A DNA stretch of 36,778 nucleotides. It comes from a virus. Location of the stretch: positions 1 to 36,778 of IMG/VR virus record IMGVR_UViG_3300030049_000041; one strand, 5' to 3'. Below, piece after piece: positions 8,496 to 16,477 of the stretch. The position numbers and the translations under genes were made by a program. The notes below the pieces were generated by a model. That model saw only the letters and a program-made list of their open reading frames with translations. It was not told the DNA's origin and ran no database searches. Position 1 is the first letter of the stretch. Every line of letters begins with the position of its first letter.

Positions 8496-9344
8496 TTAGT
8501 CCTTCCACTTCGCAAAAATGTCAGGTAGGATTTTGCCGTAGAATTCGGTTTCAGCCCATTCTTTAGTTTTATCCATAAACTTGTTGCCGGTATAACCGGG
8601 GTGTATAAACTTATCTTTACTTTTTGGATTTTCGGAAGCAGTACGGAACGTCATCCACGATCGGGTTACTTTTTCTTTGCCGCCTTTAGTGAGCTTAGCT
8701 TTTCCTTCTTTATCTCTTTCAACGGCTTGATAGACCCTCAAACGTTCTAATGGATTAGATGTCCAACTATCTTTTGCTTTGGTGCCTTTGAAATCAAATT
8801 CATGGATCAAACCCTCTTTGGGTTTACCATGCTCATCTCTTTCTATCCCCATCCAAGGAATCTGAGATAGGCCATTCTGTTTACGTTGTTTGTTTTTAGC
8901 CTTGAGTTCGAACTTAACGCGGTCGGTTAGGCCTTTTTCATAGCCGGTCTGGGTGCTAGGAGGTGCTGAATGTTCAAATGGTACAAATAAATAGCGGTAA
9001 CCTTCTTTAGAAGTTCTGGTCTTTTTAGATTTAAAAAGCCACTTGTCCGTTTTCATATCACTGCCCGGCTCAATGCCTTCTTCAATCCAGTAAGCAGAGC
9101 CCGATAAGGTTATAACATGGGTATTGGCGTCAATAGTATCTATGCGAAGTGTGGGTTCTTTTTGGTCACCCTTAAAGATCTTAAACAAAGCCGGACTCAG
9201 TTCGCCTTTAGCAAGTTCGACAATATGTCCTTGAGCCGCAACTGCGAGATCTTTTACACCTTTAGTTAAGGCTTTTTTAACCTCTTCTTGGGAATCCTTA
9301 CATGCAGCCAATATATCTTTGGGGTCAATATTGAATTTTAGCAT
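8496..9344 (-). CDS. Putative tail completion / HK97 gp10-like protein
   Basis: 282 residues. The N-terminus is helical (about 1-45), followed by a beta-rich part with GSAYWIEEGIEPG (82-94). A long charged region follows, then a C-terminal block, FIHPGYTGNKFMDKTKEWAE, resembling the HPG-x-F element of HK97 gp10-like tail completion proteins, which sit at the head-tail interface. AAGG stands eight bases before the ATG. The stop lies one base from the next start. The gp10-like assignment is a tentative reading from motifs and position; the protein is roughly twice as long as typical gp10 proteins. Confidence 0.5.
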   Translation of the reverse strand: MLKFNIDPKDILAACKDSQEEVKKALTKGVKDLAVAAQGHIVELAKGELSPALFKIFKGDQKEPTLRIDTIDANTHVITLSGSAYWIEEGIEPGSDMKTDKWLFKSKKTRTSKEGYRYLFVPFEHSAPPSTQTGYEKGLTDRVKFELKAKNKQRKQNGLSQIPWMGIERDEHGKPKEGLIHEFDFKGTKAKDSWTSNPLERLRVYQAVERDKEGKAKLTKGGKEKVTRSWMTFRTASENPKSKDKFIHPGYTGNKFMDKTKEWAETEFYGKILPDIFAKWKD

Positions 9345-9345
9345 G

Positions 9346-9606
9346 CTAGCCTTTTACGGGAAGACCTCTTGGTCCCTTAACTCTAGGGGTTTTCATGTCG
9401 ATGTAAGCATCTTTTCCCGTAGAGGGATCGATATAGCGTTTCTGGCCTTTAGCATTGACGCCTCCAACCGGAGTGGTCTCTTTGGGAATATGTGGTGTAG
9501 AATGTTTAGTCGGCAATTTCTTAACCGATCCTACGGCGCCCTCGGCCTGAGCTTCGGGCTTACTGCTGTGGGGCTCCAGGCGGCCCCTCCTGGGGAGCCG
9601 CTTCAT
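9346..9606 (-). CDS. Small Pro/Lys-rich protein of unknown function
   Basis: 86 residues if the ATG at 9606 is used. The frame is open up to 9738, but that longer form would overlap the preceding gene by almost 180 bases, so the shorter start is preferred; TGGAAA before 9606 is a weak ribosome binding site. The protein is basic and probably disordered, with KGQKRYIDPSTGKDAYIDMK in its second half. It overlaps the end of the GGDEF-like gene by 47 bases and ends one base before the tail-completion-like gene. The start remains uncertain. Confidence 0.45.
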   Translation of the reverse strand: MKRLPRRGRLEPHSSKPEAQAEGAVGSVKKLPTKHSTPHIPKETTPVGGVNAKGQKRYIDPSTGKDAYIDMKTPRVKGPRGLPVKG

Positions 9607-11230
9607 CGTGAGGTTTTCCACAACTAGGACATGCGCTTTCAGCAGGGGCTTCAGCTGGCGTACCCTCTTCTCCAGGAGTTTCTTCTGGAGCAGTACTCTG
9701 ACCTTCGATTTCATTAACTTCTTGTTCGGCTTCACCATCGTTGATTCCAGCCAATGAGCAGAGTTCGATCATAGCGCGTAACATGGAAATGCAACTTGCG
9801 TACAATTCTGGCGCTTGTTCCTTCGCTTTATCGAGAATTGCTTTCTGACTCTTGAATCCTTCCAGGGCTTCTCCAACCATGTTGACAACTTTTTCTTTCT
9901 GGATATTTTCTGCGTGCTCATCAAGTCCATCGCGAAGAACGCCGTCTAGGTCGGGTTCGCCGGAGTCTTCTTCGCTAAGTCCCATGTCTTCGCGTTTATC
10001 GTCATAGTCTTCGGGACGACTAATTCCATCTTGATCCATGTTATCTTGCATATCGGTGGCATTATCGATGTGCTGGTCTAAAGTTTCTTCCGCGCCTTCA
10101 GGTTGGCCGTCATCTAAGGTATTTTCAAAATCCTGAGCATTGTCAACGTGTTCGTCCAAAGTAGTTTCTGCGTCTTTGTGATCTGCGCAAGTACAGCTCT
10201 CACAATGTTTGGTTTCCATGTCCTGGTCTTCAGTGGCTTCGGCTTCATCTGTGGTAGCGTTTTCAACGGGAACATCGGCTTCGGGCTGAATCTGTTCGCC
10301 TTCGCCGGGTCCATATTTAAGATCACCGGGTTTATCGTTATCTCTAGGCTGAGCCTCACTTTGTGGAACATTGCTTTGTGGGACTTCTTCGTCGCCCTCA
10401 GCTTGTCCATGGTATGCTTTTGGTGCTGGTTTTTCAATCATAGGAGCCTCTTCATCTGGATTGGCGGGTTCTTCATTCATTTGACGGTTGGTCTCTTGAA
10501 TATCGGTAGAAACCGCTTCTTTGACCGGCGTTTGCTGTTTTAGGTTAGGTTTTGCAATCGTAGGAGGAGTCATATCCTCGGCTCTATAAGAGTCTTTTCT
10601 AGTGGTGGGATTGCTATTTTTATAACCCGAATCATATCCGTTATTATTATCTTCAACTGGTGGCTCACAAGAAGTGGGTTCGTTAACAGCAGCGTCAGAT
10701 CCTTCTGGCAATACCTTGTCAGATTCTGGAGGCGCGTTTCCAGGTTCTTGTGCTTGCGTGCCGTTATCGCTAGTAAGTACACCTTTTATTTTTTTTGCTT
10801 CTGCGTCGGGAGAATTTTCTTCTTCACCGATACGCTGAAGCTCGTCTTCCATCGAATCTTCGTACTGTACGACTTGATCTTTTCCGCGACTTTTAGCAAC
10901 CAAAAGTGCTTTACCGGCTTGAGAGATAGTATCTCCATATCCAACGGATAGTGTGGCTTGAACTATATATTCATAATCTTTTCGGAGCTGATCGAGAAGC
11001 TCCACAAACTCAGGAGGAGCCATAAATGAGAATTCGTCGCCGCCGCCACTAATCCATTCGCCCCCATGGGATTCAACAAAGTCTCTTACAAAATTATTTC
11101 CTTCGGTGATATGTTCCGAAACTTCTCTTACTTGAGCGATGTCATCGGACAAAATGGCCCGAGCGTGTCTTTGACCAATGTTATCGCCATCTCCGGCGAA
11201 GACTAAGTGCTGGGACGTATTAGTATCCAT
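9560..11230 (-). CDS. GGDEF/mCpol-like nucleotidyl cyclase domain protein with long acidic tail
   Basis: 556 residues from the ATG at 11230, which overlaps the preceding stop (TAATG). A longer frame from 11269 is less likely. Residues about 8-124 have the layout of a GGDEF/Cas10-palm (mCpol) domain. LVFAGDGDNIG has metal-binding D14 and D16, and ISGGGDEFSF contains the exact GGDEF signature (63-67, with D65 and E66). TLSVGYGD (93-100) and KALLVAKSRGKDQVVQY (107-123) match the strand and the AK-x2-G-[KR]-[ND]-x-V end of GGDEF domains. Such domains make cyclic dinucleotides or oligonucleotides from NTPs. The rest is acidic and low-complexity, with two Cys/His clusters (CESCTCADH and, near the end, CPSCGKPH), two repeats around LDEHVDNAQD / LDQHIDNATD, and one helical segment (about residues 440-495). 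The product and role are unknown. Confidence 0.78.
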   Translation of the reverse strand: MDTNTSQHLVFAGDGDNIGQRHARAILSDDIAQVREVSEHITEGNNFVRDFVESHGGEWISGGGDEFSFMAPPEFVELLDQLRKDYEYIVQATLSVGYGDTISQAGKALLVAKSRGKDQVVQYEDSMEDELQRIGEEENSPDAEAKKIKGVLTSDNGTQAQEPGNAPPESDKVLPEGSDAAVNEPTSCEPPVEDNNNGYDSGYKNSNPTTRKDSYRAEDMTPPTIAKPNLKQQTPVKEAVSTDIQETNRQMNEEPANPDEEAPMIEKPAPKAYHGQAEGDEEVPQSNVPQSEAQPRDNDKPGDLKYGPGEGEQIQPEADVPVENATTDEAEATEDQDMETKHCESCTCADHKDAETTLDEHVDNAQDFENTLDDGQPEGAEETLDQHIDNATDMQDNMDQDGISRPEDYDDKREDMGLSEEDSGEPDLDGVLRDGLDEHAENIQKEKVVNMVGEALEGFKSQKAILDKAKEQAPELYASCISMLRAMIELCSLAGINDGEAEQEVNEIEGQSTAPEETPGEEGTPAEAPAESACPSCGKPHDEAAPQEGPPGAPQQ

Positions 11231-11979
11231 TACAATATCCCCATTTCTTCTAGTTTCTTTTGATTCCAAAGTTCTGCGTTAGGGTATTCAGATTTGAGCC
11301 AGTCCCACTTTAACTCAGCATCTTTTCTCATCCAGCCTTTTATTTCAACCCAAATGCCTGTGTCAGACAGGTATAGGTCAGGACGATATGTTTTACCATC
11401 AGGCATTTTGAATGTCTTGGGCTGCCATTCGAAGTTAATTTGGTTGGCATTAAGATAGTCAACAGTTTTGGCTTCATATCCGCCTTGACAAAATAGTTCT
11501 TCTCCGGTTTTCCAATGAATTTTTGTACTGGGATTGTTTACTTTTTTTGCGGCCTTGAGAGCAATGTCTGAACATTGATACGGGAATAAAGCCCCATGCC
11601 TTTCTAGGGTCGTGTTTTGAGCCTTTTCTCTGATCGCCTTACTCTGAGAAGGATGCTTAACACCATGGTTTTTGAATGTAGTTGCTTTCTTTTTTTCTTT
11701 TATTTCTTCTACTTGACTGGCATTAATGATACCAATACCGTATTTACTCGTAAAGGTATTTCTTGATTTTTCTAAAGATCTTAAGGGATGGCCCGATTTC
11801 TTAAATGTTACGTCACCCGGTTTTGTCCACCATTCCCCATGATCCTTGTCGACGAACAATGCTTTTTTAAGCATACCTTTGTAGGTAGATCCGACCATTG
11901 TAACCATGCCACCATGAGCAAGTTGAACCCTCCGCTCAACTTCTTCAACGGATAGTCTGTTCTTGCCGCCGCTACCCAT
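11230..11979 (-). CDS. PD-(D/E)XK homing endonuclease
   Basis: 249 residues. Residues about 65-145 contain two or three DNA-binding-type repeats of the kind seen in modular phage endonucleases, for example KKKATTFKNHGVKHPSQSKA followed by NTTLERHGALFPYQCSDIA. The C-terminal nuclease core shows E161/E169, D201 in TYRPDLYL, and E212-x-K214 in WVEIKGW, the D...ExK pattern. The N-terminal part has a W-W-x-K-P segment (50-55) also typical of such proteins. The start has GAGGGG ten bases upstream and overlaps the previous gene by 8 bases. The stop overlaps the ATG of the GGDEF-like gene. It is embedded in a virion operon without a promoter of its own. Confidence 0.8.
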   Translation of the reverse strand: MGSGGKNRLSVEEVERRVQLAHGGMVTMVGSTYKGMLKKALFVDKDHGEWWTKPGDVTFKKSGHPLRSLEKSRNTFTSKYGIGIINASQVEEIKEKKKATTFKNHGVKHPSQSKAIREKAQNTTLERHGALFPYQCSDIALKAAKKVNNPSTKIHWKTGEELFCQGGYEAKTVDYLNANQINFEWQPKTFKMPDGKTYRPDLYLSDTGIWVEIKGWMRKDAELKWDWLKSEYPNAELWNQKKLEEMGIL

Positions 11980-12898
11980 TTTTATTACCCCTCAAAGCTT
12001 CCAAAAGCATTTCCAGATTCTCTTCATCCCACCCACGACCAGGGCGCACCATATAGCCGTTTTCAGATTTTTTAACATAAAGCTTTTTATCGCTATCACC
12101 AAAACAAATACAGCCGCTGTAAGCACCCTCAGAAAAAATAACGTTCCCGCAATCCGGGCATGAAATTTCTTCGGATTTTTTCATTTCTATAAAATGCTCT
12201 TTCTTGGCAAGTTTCTTTTTACGATTTTCCACGAATTCCGATAACGGACGACGTTTTTTAGCGGTTTCGATGTTAATAACCACTGTTGCCTTAGGTTCTT
12301 CGGGCTTCATGATTTCTTTGTGTTCTTCTTTAATCTCTTTATGTTCGGTGCCCATCTGATTTAGCTTGGTCATGAGAAGCTGTTCAACGGCGTCGCGGTG
12401 CATGAGCTTGCCATCTACGACTTGGTTGATGAGGGAGTGAAGATGCATGCGTTCGTCGATGAGCTTGTTGATATGGGAGTGGTCGGCGGAAGGAGTTTCT
12501 TTGAGATCTTCGAAGTCGTATAGTTCTAGCATTGTCATCAAAACCAAACCTAAACCCGGTAATGAGCGGTGCATAAAGTCGTTGATTTTAACGTTGTTTT
12601 GAATTATTTGACCACTATAGGAATCACGCTCATGCTTGGTAACCTGAACCGTGGTGTCTTCTTTTCCTGGAATGCGAATTTCTTTATTTTCTCCGATTTG
12701 CATGGGAGACAACTCTCTAACCAAAAGACTTAGTAGTGCTCGTGGAACGATTTGAAGACCTTGAAAAAGATCGTCGGTATCGGTAATAGTACGAGTACCT
12801 TGCTTATAGACTTCGGACTTAGATAGGACTTCGCCTAACGACTCTTTAAGGTCTTCTCCAAGTGTCTTTCTGAGAAAGTACTCGGCGTTCGGTTTCAT
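11972..12898 (-). CDS. Unknown protein with C-terminal zinc ribbon and three KSE motifs
   Basis: 308 residues. An N-terminal helical segment ends in LSKSE (25-29). Two more copies, MKKSE (239-243) and VKKSE (275-279), flank a zinc-ribbon-like cluster (C247-x2-C250, C263-x-C265). Residues about 125-215 are helical and charged, probably coiled coil. The C-terminus has RPGRGWDEENLEMLLEALR. If the KSE sites are cut, the protein would lose its first 29 residues and release the zinc ribbon. The gene lies in the same unit as other proteins with this motif, so a head-internal role is inferred. No family was recognised. Confidence 0.65.
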   Translation of the reverse strand: MKPNAEYFLRKTLGEDLKESLGEVLSKSEVYKQGTRTITDTDDLFQGLQIVPRALLSLLVRELSPMQIGENKEIRIPGKEDTTVQVTKHERDSYSGQIIQNNVKINDFMHRSLPGLGLVLMTMLELYDFEDLKETPSADHSHINKLIDERMHLHSLINQVVDGKLMHRDAVEQLLMTKLNQMGTEHKEIKEEHKEIMKPEEPKATVVINIETAKKRRPLSEFVENRKKKLAKKEHFIEMKKSEEISCPDCGNVIFSEGAYSGCICFGDSDKKLYVKKSENGYMVRPGRGWDEENLEMLLEALRGNKNG

Positions 12899-12902
12899 CT
12901 AA

Positions 12903-13373
12903 TTAGAGCTGAGGATAGTTGGGTTGGCTGACCAAAACCGGTGCCACGGCTTGGATGCTGGAATAATCATTGATTAAATATACGACCAGATTAGAGGAAT
13001 CCGTGACGACCCAGTTGGATTGATTACAAGCAACGTAAGTCCAGGAATTAGGAGTACACGCGACGCCGACATTGCCAGCTGCATTGGTTGCTCCAATTGA
13101 CAAAGCCGTTGTCGAGCCACTAGAACTAACCGTAACCGATTGTACGGTTCCGCTTTTATTATAAATGGCAAGATTTTGGCCAGCACCGGGTAAAATACGC
13201 GCCGTTGAAGCATCGGTGGTAAATCCACCAGCGCCATCGCCAAGAGGCGCTAGACTTCTGCCGACTTCTGATGTCTTTACTGAGCCCGCTTGGTCTGAGT
13301 ATGTCAAGATACCAATGGCTGAGGGGTCCTGAACTTGATTACCTGGAATATTGCGCTTTGAAACGTTGGCCAT
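12903..13373 (-). CDS. Small virion protein (Ser/Val-rich, beta structure)
   Basis: 156 residues, rich in Ser, Thr, Val, Ala and Gly, with low Lys, predicted to be almost all beta-strand. There is no signal peptide. The composition resembles phage head decoration or tail proteins. The ATG at 13373 has AAAGGA about 12 bases upstream. Upstream, AATCTTTA at 13396-13403 followed by a short CTTTA/TAAAG hairpin marks the probable start of a transcription unit. The function is inferred only from composition and position. Confidence 0.6.
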   Translation of the reverse strand: MANVSKRNIPGNQVQDPSAIGILTYSDQAGSVKTSEVGRSLAPLGDGAGGFTTDASTARILPGAGQNLAIYNKSGTVQSVTVSSSGSTTALSIGATNAAGNVGVACTPNSWTYVACNQSNWVVTDSSNLVVYLINDYSSIQAVAPVLVSQPNYPQL

Positions 13374-13395
13374 GTTATTGTTTTCCTTTACTAAT

Positions 13396-13403
13396 TAAAG
13401 ATT
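13396..13403 (-). promoter_or_regulatory. AATCTTTA element in the 13374-13455 gap
   Basis: AATCTTTA on the minus strand, 23 bases before the ATG at 13373, in an 82-base gap that is one of the few breaks in this gene cluster. The downstream bases allow a small hairpin (CTTTA / TAAAG). See the finding on this element. Confidence 0.4.
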
Positions 13404-13455
13404 CATTGCTTTATTTTAAAGCCTGCAGGATACCGATTTCCTTAAGCTTTTTAAA

Positions 13456-14448
13456 TTATTCATCAAAATCGAGGTCCGTGGTTTCTACCCTAACAATTCC
13501 AGTCTGTATTGGAACCGTACTAGGGGGTTCAACGGTCTGTCTGAGTTCCGCACCTTTTTGAGGTGCTTTATTGGTCTCCGAACCCTTGTTGATGTTGTGA
13601 TAGAGGTATTCACGGGTTAGTTGCACAAACATCGGCATGCGTTCCGCGCTTCTCAGGCCCTGGTTGTCGCAGCTCGGCTCGCCAAACTTGCTGGTGTTGG
13701 TGATCCTAACTTCTCTTAAGATAGAGGTGACGTAGTAAAACGCTTTATAAAGGTAGCGGGCCGAAAATGTCCTGCCTTCTCCAGTACTTGGATCAATACC
13801 CGGATTTGGCCTTCCTTCTATCCACCGAATGTCGCCGCAATTAGTGATGACGAAATCGATGTTCTGTTGATATGAAATTCCGCGAGAATCAACGATAGGT
13901 GCGTCCATCTTAATAATGGGGTACATGGGAACGGTGTCTTTGTCGATCTCAAAATTCATCAATTCTTTGCCAACCACTAAGTCGTCGGCTTGTGGATCAC
14001 CGTAGTATAACCTATCTCCGGGGGTGAGATAGATTCTTTCGTTTTTATCGGTATCAACAACACAGCCGTCTTCGCCGCAAGCCACGTCGTTGGTCTGTTT
14101 GCGCTCGTAATACCTGGGTAGTATTAGGTTGGCCTGCGCTGAGTCTAGCAATCCGCCTTCAACAGGGCGCCGCTGGTCTTTGCTGTTTCCAGTCATAACA
14201 CCAACGAATAGTCCTGCCAAACTATATATATAGCCGTTGCTAGTCATAACATCGACTTGCCCGGTATTTCTACGATAGTCGCCTTTATCGTTTAAGCCAA
14301 TTGGTGAAGGCGTGGCTTTCCAATGAGTTAGGAGAACACCTAAACTCTTTACAAAAGCGTCCATTCGATTTAAATCGAAAGATTCCTGAATATAAGGTGC
14401 TTCAGAAGAAATAGTTTCGATCTGTTCGCCTTCGGGCTTTTTATTCAT
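13456..14448 (-). CDS. Virion structural protein, probably head-tail connector region
   Basis: 330 residues from the ATG at 14448, chosen because AGGAAA lies 5-10 bases upstream; an in-frame ATG at 14472 has no such site. The protein is alpha/beta without membrane segments, with SNGYIYSLAGLFVGVMTG (about 71-88), a Cys pair in ACGEDGCVVD, and a Pro-rich C-terminus. Start and preceding stop overlap by 8 bases. The size, lack of enzyme motifs and position among neck-like genes suggest a structural protein; the family is not recognised. Confidence 0.6.
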   Translation of the reverse strand: MNKKPEGEQIETISSEAPYIQESFDLNRMDAFVKSLGVLLTHWKATPSPIGLNDKGDYRRNTGQVDVMTSNGYIYSLAGLFVGVMTGNSKDQRRPVEGGLLDSAQANLILPRYYERKQTNDVACGEDGCVVDTDKNERIYLTPGDRLYYGDPQADDLVVGKELMNFEIDKDTVPMYPIIKMDAPIVDSRGISYQQNIDFVITNCGDIRWIEGRPNPGIDPSTGEGRTFSARYLYKAFYYVTSILREVRITNTSKFGEPSCDNQGLRSAERMPMFVQLTREYLYHNINKGSETNKAPQKGAELRQTVEPPSTVPIQTGIVRVETTDLDFDE

Positions 14449-14788
14449 TCGGTTTCCTACACATGTTAGCAATCTCTTCTAGTCTACGATCGGCTTTGTC
14501 GTGAAACAAAACTATCTGATGTATTATATCAGAAGTAGCGATGGCTTGGTTTAAATCCTTAACTTTTTTAAACAATCCGAAGTTGTGTGTATCAACTAGG
14601 CTAAGTTTGATTCCCAACGATTTCCCATATTGGCAGGCCTTTTCGACTTCGGCCAAGAACTTCAGTACCTTCGGGCAATCGGGTTCGCAGTCAATAATAG
14701 CTTCCTGGCATCCACAGATTTGCTCTTCTAGAGGAAGTTCGGGTTTAAAACTGACTTGGGTTTCACTCTTAACAAGTTCTACGCACAT
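14441..14788 (-). CDS. Small Cys-containing protein with N-terminal LVKSE motif
   Basis: 115 residues. LVKSE at residues 5-9 matches the putative protease motif. A Cys cluster follows (C25, C27, C34, C38: ICGCQEAIIDCEPDCP), possibly a metal site. The C-terminal two thirds are helical. The ribosome binding site is weak (GGATC), and the start is 1 base after the preceding stop, which points to translational coupling. No family was recognised. The motif suggests an internal head protein, which is an inference. Confidence 0.6.
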   Translation of the reverse strand: MCVELVKSETQVSFKPELPLEEQICGCQEAIIDCEPDCPKVLKFLAEVEKACQYGKSLGIKLSLVDTHNFGLFKKVKDLNQAIATSDIIHQIVLFHDKADRRLEEIANMCRKPNE

Positions 14789-14789
14789 A

Positions 14790-15281
14790 TTATTTGATCC
14801 GGATGGTTTTAGCTTTAACAGAGAGAGCTTTTTCGGTTGTAGCCGCAGCTAGAGATTTTTTGAACTCTTCGGGGAAGTCGATGGCTTCCAAAGATAGGGA
14901 GCCCTCAACCATGGAACCGTTAATACCAGCAACTTTGATGTTGTGCTTGGTGACTTGGAATTCGATGGCGTCGTTTTCTTGGATACTGTAGATGTCGTGA
15001 CCACTTTTACGCAGATCGTCAGATAAGAAGTGTGAGTGTTTGTCAACGATGGCGTCCATGCCAGCGTTTTCACTTTTGCAGAGAGCGGCTTGGAAGTTAG
15101 GGAACATCTTAGACACACTGTGCTTAACGATCGCTGGGTGAGATCCGCCTGCAACGACTTTGCCGTTGATAATGCTCATCCAAAATCCACCACGGGTTCT
15201 GATGAGTTTAACCGGTTGTCCATCTAAAATACCTGCGTCTTCAATGGTATCAATATCTTCGGGGCGAATATTCATTGACAT
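14790..15281 (-). CDS. Unknown protein with internal LCKSE motif
   Basis: 163 residues. The N-terminal part is beta-rich (VKLIRTRGGFWMSIINGKVV), LCKSE occurs at 67-71, and the C-terminus is mixed and ends basic (KAKTIRIK). AAGGAG stands 5 bases before the ATG at 15281. It lies between the transglycosylase gene and a small Cys-containing gene, two bases from each. No family was recognised. If the KSE site is cut, it would split the protein into two roughly equal parts. Confidence 0.6.
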   Translation of the reverse strand: MSMNIRPEDIDTIEDAGILDGQPVKLIRTRGGFWMSIINGKVVAGGSHPAIVKHSVSKMFPNFQAALCKSENAGMDAIVDKHSHFLSDDLRKSGHDIYSIQENDAIEFQVTKHNIKVAGINGSMVEGSLSLEAIDFPEEFKKSLAAATTEKALSVKAKTIRIK

Positions 15282-15283
15282 AA

Positions 15284-16477
15284 TTACTCCTTGCCTTCGT
15301 AGGCGTGTTTAAATTTCTGCACATATGGGTGCGAGGAAATGTCGTGTTTTTGATTTAAGGCGCGATTCGTACCTGTGACACCTTGGTTCCAAGAAAACGC
15401 TATTAGGCTGGGATTCTGGCCGAAATGGTGTTCGAGTCTGGAAAGATGTTTATCGGCGATCTGCTCTTCTAACTTTGGGTTGTCCTGCATGTAACGGTGG
15501 AGATCGTCACCCTGAAGATTTAGGGCTTTTTGATGCTGGCGTTTCAGATCGGGGTTGAGGCGAATAGTGTCGTGGATCATGTCGGGCATTTCGGCAAATC
15601 GGCCATATGCTCGGCCCATGGAGGTTGGCTTGTGCACGGTATTTTTTCCGCCGCTACTCTCAACTTGTGAAATAGCGTCTAACATCTTTTTTCGATCGTA
15701 GCCCGTAGTTGGGTGAGCACCGGCTTGGGGATGTAGGGGTTCGTGATTGGGCGCGTGGGCTTCTGAGGGAACAGCGGAGGCCAAAGCAGCGCCCATGGTT
15801 CCAGCGGTTAGGAGATTTTTGAGTGCGCCTTTTTCGAGGGATTCGTTCTTTTTAACATGCTTTGGCAGATGCTTGCCTTTGGTAGCGTTATCCCATTCCT
15901 TCACAGCGGCTTCTCCACCAAGCGCGGCTTTACCTTCAGGTGAATGACCCCATGCGGCTTGAGCTTGGCTGGACCAGGGTTTTAGAAGGGGTTGGATTTC
16001 GGATTTCTGCATGCTGTCGTTCTGAACCGGCTGCGGGTGATACATAGCCACTACATTGGAAAGACTGGGGTGCCCGCTATTATGGAATCCATGGAAGCCG
16101 TGTTCTTTGATTTTGGAGTGTACGGTATCCATATTAGTAATACCTTGATTTTCCTCGATGGCTTGTCTGACCAAGCCCTTAGGATCTTTACCAATATCGT
16201 AAATGGGTTTGTCGGCGCCGATTTTAACGTGGTATTTGTTAGCAGCTCTACCGGTTACCACTTCTTCGGGTTCGGTTCCATGCCTATAATAGAAGGAGTG
16301 TGGGTGTTCGGTGCTGCGGCCTTTGGTTCTGCTGTCGACGCCGGTTCCGCTGAACTTTGGGTCGATGTATTTGAGACCGGCTTGGGGGGAATAGTGGACT
16401 AGATGGAGATCTTCGGCTTTACGTAAAGATGGTTCCACGGAATCTTCAAATTCTTTCTTCCACTGATTATGATGCAT
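15284..16477 (-). CDS. Two-domain virion protein: ART-like N-terminal domain and lytic transglycosylase (SLT-like) C-terminal domain
   Basis: 397 residues from the ATG at 16477, supported by GGAGA eight bases upstream; longer in-frame starts lack a site and overlap the preceding gene. Residues 1-22 end in LRKAE (18-22). Residues about 23-150 (LHLVHYSPQAGLKYIDPKF, SFYYRHG, then NVVAMYHP) resemble ADP-ribosyltransferase-like domains of phage polyvalent proteins, tentatively. MQKSE (156-160) sits between the domains. A hydrophobic Ala/Leu stretch (221-241) follows. The C-terminal domain (about 258-397) has the transglycosylase pattern AISQVESSGGKN with candidate catalytic E273, AYGRF, and SWNQGVTGTN. 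It probably cuts peptidoglycan at genome entry. The ART-like call is the weak part. Confidence 0.7.
   Translation of the reverse strand: MHHNQWKKEFEDSVEPSLRKAEDLHLVHYSPQAGLKYIDPKFSGTGVDSRTKGRSTEHPHSFYYRHGTEPEEVVTGRAANKYHVKIGADKPIYDIGKDPKGLVRQAIEENQGITNMDTVHSKIKEHGFHGFHNSGHPSLSNVVAMYHPQPVQNDSMQKSEIQPLLKPWSSQAQAAWGHSPEGKAALGGEAAVKEWDNATKGKHLPKHVKKNESLEKGALKNLLTAGTMGAALASAVPSEAHAPNHEPLHPQAGAHPTTGYDRKKMLDAISQVESSGGKNTVHKPTSMGRAYGRFAEMPDMIHDTIRLNPDLKRQHQKALNLQGDDLHRYMQDNPKLEEQIADKHLSRLEHHFGQNPSLIAFSWNQGVTGTNRALNQKHDISSHPYVQKFKHAYEGKE

Noticed and set aside
9607-9738. Longer start for the small gene ending at 9346
   Set aside because: It would overlap the GGDEF-like gene by nearly 180 bases and encode a basic sequence that is just the shifted frame of that gene.
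9560-11979. A complete Panoptes-like defence operon around the GGDEF/mCpol-like gene
   Set aside because: No gene for a membrane effector such as 2TM-beta is next to it; neighbours are an endonuclease and virion proteins.
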